From positions 1-37,950 of the forward strand of contig JAUNNK010000011.1 in the NCBI GenBank assembly GCA_030537335.1: a DNA stretch of 37,950 nt. The letters are read 5' to 3'. The DNA comes from Clostridia bacterium (lineage in GTDB: Bacteria; Bacillota; Clostridia; Christensenellales; Aristaeellaceae). The notes under the pieces are model-generated. The model was not told the DNA's origin and searched no databases. It saw nothing but the letters and a program-made list of their open reading frames with translations. Positions 6,912 to 14,117 of this stretch are shown piece after piece. Made by a program: the position numbers and the translations under genes. Within the stretch, counting starts at the first letter, position 1. Every line of letters begins with the position of its first letter.

Positions 6912-8306
6912 ATGTTCAAGAAACTGCTTGCTATTCTGATTTCCTGCCTGATGCTTTTTCCCTGCGGCATAACGCTTGCTGAAGAAGATTTCCGTTATTC
7001 CCTCAACGATGACGGAACTGCAACCATTACGGAATACAAGGGTGAAGCTGAAACCTTGACCGTGCCAGAGAATCTGGACGGACACAAAGTCACAGTCATT
7101 GGAAAGAATGCATTTTCCGCCCATGATTCTCTAACCAGCGTCTCCATCCCCAACAGCGTCGTCTCAATTGACGATGATGCATTTAATTACTGTGACTCCC
7201 TGATCAGCGTCACCCTCCCCGACAGCCTCACCTTCATTGGCGAATCTGCTTTTAACGACTGCTACTCCCTGACCAGCATTATCATTCCCGACGGCGTCAC
7301 CTCCATCAGCGATCAGGCATTTTCTAGCTGCTACTCCCTGACCAACATCACCCTCCCCAAAAGCGCCGCCTCCATTGGCGATCATGCGTTCTCCGGCTGT
7401 GAATCCCTGACCAGCATTGCCATCCCTGACAGCGTCACCTACATATCCGATTATGCGTTTTATGACTGCGAATCCCTGACCGAAATCGTCATTCCCGGCA
7501 GCGTTACCTCTCTTGGCGATTCTGCGTTTCGAGAGTGCTACTCCCTGACCAGCGCCACCATTTCCGATGGCCTCACCTCCATTGGCGATTCTGCGTTTCT
7601 CGACTGTGAATCCCTGGCCAGCGTCACCATCCCTGACAGCGTTACCTACATTGGCGATTATGCGTTCTCCGGCTGCGAATTCCTGACCAGCATCACCGTT
7701 CCCGAAAATGTTGCCTACATTGGCGATTCTGCCTTCTCCTGGTGTGAAAGCCTGACCAGCGTTACCATTCCCAATAGCGTCACCTCCATTGGCAGCAATC
7801 CATTTGACTCTTGCTATCAATTGACGCAAATTAACATCTCCCCCGACCATCCCATTCTCGAAACCATTGACGGCGTGCTGTTCAATAAAACCACCCAGAC
7901 ACTGGTCTGCTATCCCTGTGCATTCACAGAGGAATCCTATGTCGTACCGCAGGGCGTTCTGGCCATTGGCATTTCCGCCTTTTCGAACTCCGACTTCCTA
8001 ACCAGCGTCACCATCCCTGACAGCGTTATCTGCATTGATACTCTGGCATTTAATCGGTGCGACGCTCTGACCAGCGTCACCATCCCGGACAGTGTCACCA
8101 CTATCGGTTATTACACCTTTTGGGAATGCGGTTCCTTGGAAAGTCTCACCATCCCCGAAAGCGTCACTTCCATCGGCGAGCATGCGTTTCAGGCATGTTC
8201 CAACCTCAACCTTACCGTGTCCCCGGATTCCTACGCAGAGAAATACGCCAAGAACCAAGGCATCCCCTACACCTACCCCGACAGCACGGACTGGCTGAAC
8301 GGCTGA
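6912..8306 (+). CDS. Secreted BspA-type leucine-rich-repeat protein
   Basis: A 464-aa exported protein. Residues 1-23 are a signal peptide (FKKLLAILISCLMLF, cleavage probably after TLA). A beta-rich lead segment follows, then thirteen 23-residue repeats of the form LTSVTIPDSVTSIGDSAFxxCxS: ten in a row, a linker with GVLFNKTTQTLVCYP typical of BspA proteins, then three more. The C-terminal tail (SYAEKYAKNQGI) is a usual end for this family. There is no sortase, membrane or dockerin anchor. Known relatives in gut and oral bacteria bind host proteins; the ligand here is unknown. GAGGAG at 6898-6903 selects ATG 6912 over the upstream GTG. Base composition is clearly less G+C-rich than the neighbours. 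Confidence 0.88.
   Translation: MFKKLLAILISCLMLFPCGITLAEEDFRYSLNDDGTATITEYKGEAETLTVPENLDGHKVTVIGKNAFSAHDSLTSVSIPNSVVSIDDDAFNYCDSLISVTLPDSLTFIGESAFNDCYSLTSIIIPDGVTSISDQAFSSCYSLTNITLPKSAASIGDHAFSGCESLTSIAIPDSVTYISDYAFYDCESLTEIVIPGSVTSLGDSAFRECYSLTSATISDGLTSIGDSAFLDCESLASVTIPDSVTYIGDYAFSGCEFLTSITVPENVAYIGDSAFSWCESLTSVTIPNSVTSIGSNPFDSCYQLTQINISPDHPILETIDGVLFNKTTQTLVCYPCAFTEESYVVPQGVLAIGISAFSNSDFLTSVTIPDSVICIDTLAFNRCDALTSVTIPDSVTTIGYYTFWECGSLESLTIPESVTSIGEHAFQACSNLNLTVSPDSYAEKYAKNQGIPYTYPDSTDWLNG
7131..7820 (+). repeat. Ten tandem 69-base coding repeats (leucine-rich repeats)
   Basis: Ten consecutive units of exactly 69 bases, each encoding 23 residues beginning L(T/A/I)SxxIPxS. The conserved DNA core is near CTGACCAGC...ATCCC. 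Unit sequences differ, so this is a protein repeat and not a CRISPR or recent expansion. Confidence 0.85.
7998..8204 (+). repeat. Three further 69-base leucine-rich-repeat units
   Basis: Three more 23-residue units after a 177-base linker. The first two begin with the same residues, LTSVTIPDSV, and are closer to each other than to most units of the first block. Confidence 0.8.
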
Positions 8307-8331
8307 GCCCTCGTTTTTTACAGCCGTGCCC

Positions 8332-8360
8332 TTGTCAGGCCATCAAAAATATGCTATATT
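8332..8360 (+). promoter_or_regulatory. Sigma-A promoter in front of the DUF1846 gene
   Basis: TTGTCA (8332-8337), a 17-base spacer and TATATT (8355-8360), with an extended -10 TG at 8352-8353. The expected start is near 8367, about 76 bases before the gene, with a terminator-like hairpin in between. Confidence 0.6.
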
Positions 8361-8373
8361 GGTAAGGGCCACT

Positions 8374-8413
8374 GAAGCGGGCGCCCCATGCGGGCGTTCG
8401 CTTCTGGTTTTTT
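8374..8413 (+). terminator. Terminator-like hairpin in the DUF1846 leader
   Basis: GAAGCG (8374-8379) pairs with CGCTTC (8399-8404), and CGCCC (8382-8386) with GGGCG (8392-8396), joined by G-T pairs. TGG and six T follow (8408-8413). It may end transcription of the leucine-rich-repeat gene, or attenuate the transcript that starts near 8367. Confidence 0.65.
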
Positions 8414-8442
8414 CCCGTGCTGATGCAATGGAGGTTGGCAGA

Positions 8443-9924
8443 ATGAAAACCGGTTTTGACTCTCAAAAGTACATTCAGCTTCAGTCCGAGCGCATTCGCG
8501 AGCGCATCGCGCAGTTCGGCGGCAAGCTGTATCTGGAATTCGGCGGCAAGCTGTTCGACGATTATCACGCCTCCCGGGTGCTTCCGGGCTTTGCGCCGGA
8601 CAACAAGATCCGCATGCTGCTGGAGCTGAAGGATCAGGCGGAAATCGTGATCGCCATCAACGCAAACGACATCGAAAAGAACAAGAAGCGCGGCGACCTG
8701 GGCATCACCTACGATTCCGACGTGATGCGCCTGGTGGACGTGTTCCGCGACTTCGGTCTGTACGTGGGCAGCATCTGCCTGACCCAGTACACCGGCCAGC
8801 CCTCCGCCGAGCTGTTCGAATCCAAGATGAAGAAGCTGGGCCTGAGCGTCTACCGCCAGTACTACATCAAGGATTATCCCGCCAACATCCCGCTGATCGT
8901 CAGCGACGAGGGCTTCGGACGCAACGACTACATCCCGACCACCCGCTCGCTGGTGGTGGTCACCGCCCCCGGCCCGGGCAGCGGCAAGATGGCCACCTGC
9001 CTGTCCCAGCTCTACCACGAGCACAAGCACGGCGTGAAGGCAGGCTATGCCAAGTTTGAAACCTTCCCCATCTGGAACCTGCCGCTGAAGCATCCGGTGA
9101 ACCTGGCCTACGAGGCCGCCACCGCCGATCTCAACGACGTGAACATGATCGACCCCTTCCATCTGGAGGCCTACGGTCAGACTGCGGTCAACTACAACCG
9201 CGACATCGAGATCTTCCCGGTGCTGCGGGCGATGTTCGAGCGCATCTACGGTGAATGCCCCTACAAGAGCCCCACGGACATGGGCGTGAACATGGCCGGC
9301 TACGCCATCGTGGACGACGAGGCCTGCCGCGAGGCGTCCTGCGCGGAGATCATCCGCCGCTACTACAAGAGCGCGCGGCTGCTGCGGGAGGGCAATGCCG
9401 AGCCAGGCGAGCTCCAGAAGCAAGAGCTGCTGATGCACTCCCTGGGCATCAAGCCCGAAATGCGCAGCACCGTGCTGCCGGCGCAGCGCGTGGCCGAGGC
9501 CACCGGAGAGCCTGCCGCCGCCATCGAGCTGCCCGACGGCAGGATCGTCACCGGCAAGACCTCCGCGCTGCTGGGTGCGTCCTCCGCAGCGCTGCTGAAC
9601 GCGCTGAAGGCGCTGGGCGGCATCCCGGACGAGATCAAGCTGATCGCCCCGACAGTGATCGAGCCGATTCAGGATCTGAAGGTCAACCACATGGGCAACC
9701 GCAACCCCCGCCTGCACACCAACGAGGTGCTGATCGCCCTGGCCATCTGCGCGGCCACCAACCCCACCGCCGCCACCGCCATCGATCAGATCGACAAGCT
9801 GCGCGGCTGCGAGGCCCACTCCAGCGTGATCCTCTCCCAGGTGGACGAGAACGTGTTCAACCGTCTGGGCATGAACATCACCTTTGACCCCGCCTACCGG
9901 ACCAACCGCCTGTACCACAACTGA
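8443..9924 (+). CDS. UPF0371/DUF1846 family protein
   Basis: A 493-aa protein, the usual full length of the UPF0371 (DUF1846) family. The family is common in Firmicutes and some Actinobacteria; its biochemical function is unknown. Recognisable conserved stretches are LYLEFGGKLFDDYHASRVLP near the N-terminus, VVTAPGPGSGKMATCLSQLY (a phosphate-loop-like glycine-rich segment, about 180-200), PVNLAYEAATADLNDVNMID, and NPRLHTNEVLIAL near the end. The GPGSGK loop suggests nucleotide or phosphate binding; this is inference. GGAGG at 8430-8434 with an 8-base spacer selects ATG 8443. No signal peptide or membrane segment. Confidence 0.9.
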   Translation: MKTGFDSQKYIQLQSERIRERIAQFGGKLYLEFGGKLFDDYHASRVLPGFAPDNKIRMLLELKDQAEIVIAINANDIEKNKKRGDLGITYDSDVMRLVDVFRDFGLYVGSICLTQYTGQPSAELFESKMKKLGLSVYRQYYIKDYPANIPLIVSDEGFGRNDYIPTTRSLVVVTAPGPGSGKMATCLSQLYHEHKHGVKAGYAKFETFPIWNLPLKHPVNLAYEAATADLNDVNMIDPFHLEAYGQTAVNYNRDIEIFPVLRAMFERIYGECPYKSPTDMGVNMAGYAIVDDEACREASCAEIIRRYYKSARLLREGNAEPGELQKQELLMHSLGIKPEMRSTVLPAQRVAEATGEPAAAIELPDGRIVTGKTSALLGASSAALLNALKALGGIPDEIKLIAPTVIEPIQDLKVNHMGNRNPRLHTNEVLIALAICAATNPTAATAIDQIDKLRGCEAHSSVILSQVDENVFNRLGMNITFDPAYRTNRLYHN

Positions 9925-9981
9925 GCGTCGCCCGCAAACATGCGCGCTCAGGCGCATATAAAAATCACGGAGGTGAATCCC

Positions 9982-10491
9982 ATGAAGGAAATCAACTATC
10001 TGGACGCCCTCGCCACCACCACGGCCCATCTGGCCGACGGCGGCGTATTTCTGAACGTGGGCGGCGAGACCCCCAACACCATGACCATCGGCTGGGCCAG
10101 CGTGGGCTATCTGTGGAAGAAGCCCGTGTTCATCGCGCTGGTGCGCAAGCAGCGCCACACTTACAATTTGCTGGAGCGCGCCGGGGAGTTCACCGTGAGC
10201 GTGCCCACGAAGAACCCCCTGCGCAAGGAACTGCTCTTTGCTGGAACGAAGTCCGGGCGCGATCTGAACAAGTTCGACGGCCACGGCCTGACCGCGGTCC
10301 CCGCGCAGGCGGTGTCCGCGCCCATCATCGGCGAGTGCGGGCTGCACTTCGAGTGCCGCACGCTGCTCATGCAGGACATGACCCCCGAGCGCATGGATCC
10401 ATCTCTTGCAAAGGGCGTCTACGGCGCGGGCGACTTCCACACCATGTTCTTCGGCGAGATCCTGCGCTGCTACACCACCGACGAGGAATAA
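9982..10491 (+). CDS. Flavin-reductase-like FMN-binding protein
   Basis: A 169-aa protein of the flavin reductase-like (split-barrel, FMN-binding) family. Diagnostic parts are TMTIGWASVGYLWKKPVFIALVR at residues 34-56 (seen in pieces, typical of the FMN-binding strand-loop), RKQRHTYNLL, GEFTVSVP and the late KGVYGAGDFHTMFFGEIL. Family members reduce flavins with NAD(P)H or carry FMN in other redox reactions, so the substrate is not predictable. GGAGGTGA ends six bases before ATG 9982. It lies 57 bases after DUF1846 without a visible promoter, so the two may be co-transcribed. A terminator follows at 10508. Confidence 0.85.
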   Translation: MKEINYLDALATTTAHLADGGVFLNVGGETPNTMTIGWASVGYLWKKPVFIALVRKQRHTYNLLERAGEFTVSVPTKNPLRKELLFAGTKSGRDLNKFDGHGLTAVPAQAVSAPIIGECGLHFECRTLLMQDMTPERMDPSLAKGVYGAGDFHTMFFGEILRCYTTDEE

Positions 10492-10507
10492 TCACCGCAT
10501 TAGAAAC

Positions 10508-10546
10508 GGCCTGACAGGTTTTCATCCTGTCGGGCCATCTCTTTTG
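10508..10546 (+). terminator. Terminator after the flavin-reductase-like gene
   Basis: GGCCTGACAGG (10508-10518) pairs with CCTGTCGGGCC (10526-10536, one T-G pair), followed by ATCTCTTTT. Confidence 0.85.
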
Positions 10547-10575
10547 GTATACGCCACCCTCCCGCGGGCAATACT
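10547..10575 (+). promoter_or_regulatory. Sigma-F-type promoter of sigG
   Basis: GTATA (10547-10551), a 15-base spacer, then GGCAATACT (10567-10575). This fits the Bacillus sigma-F consensus GYWTA - 15/16 - GGNNANANT at every fixed position. It lies 22 bases upstream of the sigG start codon. In B. subtilis sigG is also transcribed by sigma-F. Confidence 0.6.
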
Positions 10576-10597
10576 GCACGTGTTGGAGGTGAACCAA

Positions 10598-11371
10598 ATG
10601 GCCTTGAACAAGGTGGAAATCTGCGGCGTGAACACGGCGACGCTGCCGGTGCTCTCCCACGAAACCATGCGCGAACTGATGGAGCGCGCCCATGCCGGGG
10701 ACCAGCAGGCGCGCCATGAGCTGATCCAGGGGAACCTGCGCCTGGTGTTGAGCGTGCTGCAGCGCTTTCACAATCGGGGTGAAAACGTGGACGATCTGTT
10801 TCAGGTGGGCTGCATCGGGCTGATGAAGGGCCTGGACAACTTCGACCTGAGCATGAACGTGCGCCTGAGCACCTACTGCGTGCCGATGATCATCGGCGAG
10901 ATCCGCCGCTATCTGCGGGACAACAACCCCATCCGCGTCTCACGCTCCCTGCGCGATACCGCCTACAAGGCGCTCAAGGCCCGCGACGCGCTCTCCGCGC
11001 GCAACAACCGCGACCCCAGCATCGCGGAGATCGCAAACGAAATGCAGCTTCCCGAGGAGGACGTGATCTTCGCGCTGGAGGCGATTCAGGACCCGATCTC
11101 CTTCTCCGATCCGGTGTACCAGGACGGCAGCGACGCGATCTACGTGGCCGACCAGATCAAGGACAAGCGCGTCAGCGAGGACGAGTGGGTGCGGGATCTG
11201 TCCATCAAGAACGCCATCGGCCATTTGCAAAAGCGGGAGCAGCACATCATCCGCCAGCGCTTCTTCATGGGCAAGACCCAGATGGAGGTCGCCGAGGAGA
11301 TCGGCATCTCTCAGGCCCAAGTCTCCCGCCTGGAGAAGGCCGCACTGAAGCAGATGCAGAAGTACATCTGA
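10598..11371 (+). CDS. sigG: RNA polymerase sporulation sigma factor sigma-G
   Basis: The late forespore sigma factor, which switches on spore-protection and germination genes. The 257-aa chain carries the sigma-G-specific N-terminus NKVEICGVNTATLPVL, the segment bound by anti-sigma factors. Region 2 has GNLRLVLSVLQRFHNRGENVDDLFQVG (in pieces) and the near-invariant VPMIIGEIRRYLRDNNPIRVSRSLRD block. Region 4.2 is a helix-turn-helix with GKTQMEVAEEIGISQAQVSRLEK. GGAGGTGA with a 5-base spacer selects ATG 10598. It is a single-gene unit between terminators and is not next to sigE, unlike the order in Bacillus and many Clostridia. Confidence 0.96.
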   Translation: MALNKVEICGVNTATLPVLSHETMRELMERAHAGDQQARHELIQGNLRLVLSVLQRFHNRGENVDDLFQVGCIGLMKGLDNFDLSMNVRLSTYCVPMIIGEIRRYLRDNNPIRVSRSLRDTAYKALKARDALSARNNRDPSIAEIANEMQLPEEDVIFALEAIQDPISFSDPVYQDGSDAIYVADQIKDKRVSEDEWVRDLSIKNAIGHLQKREQHIIRQRFFMGKTQMEVAEEIGISQAQVSRLEKAALKQMQKYI

Positions 11372-11375
11372 ACAT

Positions 11376-11422
11376 AAAAAGGCTGTCCCGCATGACTTTA
11401 GTCATTTCGAGACAGCCTTTTT
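11376..11422. terminator. Bidirectional terminator between sigG and the PrsA-like gene
   Basis: AAAAAGGCTGTC (11376-11387) pairs with GACAGCCTTTTT (11411-11422), with further weak pairing inside. The A-run and T-run make it work in both directions for these converging genes. Confidence 0.9.
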
Positions 11423-11435
11423 CTGGTTTCTTCGC

Positions 11436-12830
11436 TTATTCCTCGCCGATGTAGGCGGACTCGAAGGCGTCCGCGTCGACGCTGACGTTGCGCTCGGCAA
11501 CCCAAGCATCGATGGTGTCGGTCACGTTGGCCTCCTGCTTCTCGGTCAGGGCCTCGGCATAGAGGGCGTCGCGCACCTCGTCAAGCGCCACGGGGCCGGC
11601 GGTCACGTCGCTCTCATAGCGGATGATGTGCACGCCGCTGCCGCTGATCACGGGCTCCATGGTATAGTCGCCCACGTTCTCCAGGGCCATGGCCGCATCG
11701 CGGAAGTTTACTTCCCAGTTGGTGGAAGCGGCGCTGACATAGTAGCCGCGGCTGCTGGTGGGCTCGTTCTGCATGCCCGGATCCTCGCCGTACTCGGCGA
11801 TCAGGGTCGCAAAGTCCTCGCCGGCCTCCAGGCGGGCGTAGATTGCATCGGTCTTGTCCTTGACGCTGTTCAGGCAGGCGCGCGCGGCAGCCTCCACGGC
11901 GCTCTGTGCGCTGGCGACGGAAGCCTCCGCCGCATCGATGTCGGCCTGAATCTCCTCGGCGCTGCGCGCATCCTCGGCAGCGTCATCGTCGTTGAGCGCA
12001 GTCAGCTCCGCCTGATAGCCCTCCAGCGTGCTCTGGGCGCTGGCAAGGTCGGACACAGCGGTGGTGTAAGCAGACTTCAGCTCGTCCTCCGGGATCACCA
12101 GAATGTGCTTGACGGTGCGATAGCCCTCGGGCATCCAGCACACGATGGCGCTGTCGCCGGTCATGTCGGACTCGAAGCTGGAGCCGTCGGTGTAGTTCTC
12201 CTGATCCTCGGCGAGCTTCGCGTCATAGGCAGCCTGCAGCTCCTCGTCGCTGACCTCGGTCACAGCGTCGCGCAGGCTCTGCTCCATCTTGGTCACCTTT
12301 GCGCTGACCAGCTGGCTTGCGTAGATGGAATCGTAGGTCAGGCCCTCCTGCTTGAGCAGCACGCGGGCGTTGGCCTGCTTCTCCTTGTCAGTCTTGCCCT
12401 CGGCAGCGTCCAGCGCGCTGGTCTGCGCGGAATCAAAGTTCTCCTGCGCCAGGGTCTCGACCTCGGCAAGCTCCTCGGCAGTCAGCTCCATCGTCTCGTC
12501 GAAGTGCTCGGCGACGATCGCGTTGCGCACGTGCTGGTTGATGCTGTCCTCCATCAGGGAGTGCACCTCATCGGCGGTCATGGTGTAGCCGAAGTAGTAC
12601 TGATACAGGTAGTAGGTCTGGCTGTAGTTGTTGGTGAACTCACCCATCACATCGTCTGCGGTAACCTCGCCGCCGTCGTAGGTGGCGACAACCTTGCTGA
12701 AGGTCTTGTCCAGCTTGGCGATGTCCTCGTCCGCCTGCATATCGGCGTCCACTTCAATCAAATTGCAGCCGGAAAGCACCAGGGCCAGCGTAAGAATCAG
12801 GCCCAGAACTTTGGCAAGTCTTGCATTCAT
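11436..12830 (-). CDS. PrsA/SurA-like peptidyl-prolyl isomerase lipoprotein
   Basis: A membrane-anchored extracellular foldase of the parvulin-containing PrsA/SurA group, helping exported proteins fold. The 464-aa precursor has a signal peptide and lipobox LSGC with the acylated C22. An N-terminal SurA-like helical region (about 40-220) includes a second helical stretch, VSDEELQAAYDAKLAE. The parvulin domain starts at RTVKHILV (238-245) and resumes at DKTDAIYARLEAGEDFATLI (about 325-344) and GSGVHIIRY (396-404). Between them about 75 residues form a predicted coiled coil that normal parvulin domains lack. GAGGAAG selects ATG 12830 over GTG 12845. Confidence 0.85.
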   Translation of the reverse strand: MNARLAKVLGLILTLALVLSGCNLIEVDADMQADEDIAKLDKTFSKVVATYDGGEVTADDVMGEFTNNYSQTYYLYQYYFGYTMTADEVHSLMEDSINQHVRNAIVAEHFDETMELTAEELAEVETLAQENFDSAQTSALDAAEGKTDKEKQANARVLLKQEGLTYDSIYASQLVSAKVTKMEQSLRDAVTEVSDEELQAAYDAKLAEDQENYTDGSSFESDMTGDSAIVCWMPEGYRTVKHILVIPEDELKSAYTTAVSDLASAQSTLEGYQAELTALNDDDAAEDARSAEEIQADIDAAEASVASAQSAVEAAARACLNSVKDKTDAIYARLEAGEDFATLIAEYGEDPGMQNEPTSSRGYYVSAASTNWEVNFRDAAMALENVGDYTMEPVISGSGVHIIRYESDVTAGPVALDEVRDALYAEALTEKQEANVTDTIDAWVAERNVSVDADAFESAYIGEE

Positions 12831-12877
12831 ACGTTTCTTCCTCACATTCCTAAAAGTCCAAGAGTGTCTAATAGTAT

Positions 12878-12905
12878 ATTATACACATTTCCATGAAATA
12901 CGCAA
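12878..12905 (-). promoter_or_regulatory. Sigma-A promoter of the PrsA-like gene
   Basis: On the minus strand: TTGCGT (12905-12900), a 16-base spacer and TATAAT (12883-12878). The -35 box is directly after the stop codon of the upstream hypothetical gene (12907), with no terminator between. Confidence 0.6.
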
Positions 12906-12906
12906 G

Positions 12907-13437
12907 TTATTTTCCGTTATCCTGCCACGCTTCCACGAAACATCCCCAATCCGCATCCTCTCCGATGCGCACATGCACATTTTTCCCCAGCCCGCAGGCC
13001 ATGCGGCGCATTTCGTCCTCCTTTATGCCGACGAGCAGCAGCTCCGCCACCAGAAGCGCAAGGTTCCGCCGTGCAAAGCCATCCATCCGCCGCAGCTCCC
13101 GCCTGCGCGCAGCGGTTCCGCCCTCCGGCAGGGGTGAAAAGGGCGTTCCGCCAATCAGCGCCAGCCGATCCACCGGCAGCTGTTCCGCAAGAGAGAGAGC
13201 CACGCCCGCGCAGCCGCGCTCCGCCGCCACACAGACCCAGCCGCAGCGCCGCCGAAGCTCCCACAGCGCCGCCTGGGCATGGGGAAGGCACCTCTCCACC
13301 TCCGGGAAGTCGATCCAGAGCAAATTATGGCCGGCGACCTGTTCCGCCGCCGACCACTGCATTCGTTCGATGATTCGTCCCTGCGCGCCCGCGCGCAGCG
13401 GATCGCTCAGAAACAGCACGCCCCGCGATTGATCCAT
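12907..13437 (-). CDS. Hypothetical protein downstream of ktrA
   Basis: A 176-aa protein I do not recognise. There is no signal peptide or membrane segment. It has alternating short hydrophobic strands and helices (LLWIDFP, GWVCVAAERGCAGVALSLAEQL, RLALIGGTPFSP), which resembles part of an alpha/beta-hydrolase-type core, but I see no convincing catalytic triad. The start is supported by GGAGG five bases upstream of ATG 13437 and by its place 22 bases after ktrA in the same direction. The coding strand has the G+C-rich third positions of its neighbours, so it looks like a true gene. Last gene of the fruK operon. Confidence 0.65.
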   Translation of the reverse strand: MDQSRGVLFLSDPLRAGAQGRIIERMQWSAAEQVAGHNLLWIDFPEVERCLPHAQAALWELRRRCGWVCVAAERGCAGVALSLAEQLPVDRLALIGGTPFSPLPEGGTAARRRELRRMDGFARRNLALLVAELLLVGIKEDEMRRMACGLGKNVHVRIGEDADWGCFVEAWQDNGK

Positions 13438-13459
13438 ACCGGCCTCCGATCGCCGGATC

Positions 13460-14104
13460 TCACCTTCGCTTGCCCGCCTCCGTCAGTGCCACCACCAGCA
13501 TCACGTCCTCCGCGCCGATACGGGTGTTCTGATCCGGCATGGCGTTGACCATTTCTCCCGAGCGCACTGCCACCACGTTGGTCTGGTAGCGGCCGCGCAG
13601 GTTCAATTCGCCCAGGCTGTGGCCCACCCACTCCGGGTTCGGGCGCATCTCCATCAGCGAATAGTCCGGCGAAAGCTCGATGAAATCCAGAATTTTCTCC
13701 GATACCAGATTATGCGCGATGCGCTGGCCCATATCCCGCTCCGGGAAAACAACCTTGTCCGCGCCCAGCTTGGTCAGCATGCGGCCATGGAACTCGTCGA
13801 AGGCTTTGACGATCACGCACTTCACGCCCATCTCCTTGAGCAGCATGGTGATGGTGCCGCTGGACTTGATGTCCTCGCCGATGGTGACGATGGCCACGTC
13901 GAAGTTCCTCGCGCCAATCTGCTCCAGCACGCTTCTGTCCATGGCGTCGGCGCGCACCACGTCGGTCAGGCGGCTGCGGTGGGCCTCCACGCGCTCCATG
14001 TTGCGATCCACGGCGAAGACCTCCATGCCCTCGGCGTGCAGGGTGGTGGCCACGGCGGAGCCGAAGCGCCCCAGACCGATGACCAGATATTGCTTTTTCT
14101 TCAT
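13460..14104 (-). CDS. ktrA: Ktr/Trk potassium uptake regulatory subunit
   Basis: The cytoplasmic ring-forming subunit that gates the potassium channel KtrB according to bound nucleotide. The 214-aa protein has an RCK_N (TrkA_N) Rossmann domain starting KQYLVIGLGRFGSAVA, with an acidic strand end AVDRN and the later FDVAIVTIGED. A smaller C-terminal RCK_C domain covers about residues 135-214. Its length (about 215-220 aa) fits the single-RCK Ktr type, not the duplicated TrkA of Gram-negatives. Two ATGs lie 6 bases apart; AGGAG with a 7-base spacer favours 14104. It follows ktrB by 13 bases. Confidence 0.9.
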   Translation of the reverse strand: MKKKQYLVIGLGRFGSAVATTLHAEGMEVFAVDRNMERVEAHRSRLTDVVRADAMDRSVLEQIGARNFDVAIVTIGEDIKSSGTITMLLKEMGVKCVIVKAFDEFHGRMLTKLGADKVVFPERDMGQRIAHNLVSEKILDFIELSPDYSLMEMRPNPEWVGHSLGELNLRGRYQTNVVAVRSGEMVNAMPDQNTRIGAEDVMLVVALTEAGKRR

Positions 14105-14117
14105 ATACATACTCCTT

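Noticed and set aside
7131-8204. Regular repeats that could suggest a CRISPR array
   Set aside because: Period is 69 bases, units are coding and divergent, with no spacer structure; they encode leucine-rich repeats.
8335-10440. 701-codon open frame antisense to DUF1846 and the flavin-reductase-like gene
   Set aside because: It spans two recognised genes and their spacer, has low-complexity composition, and no family resemblance.
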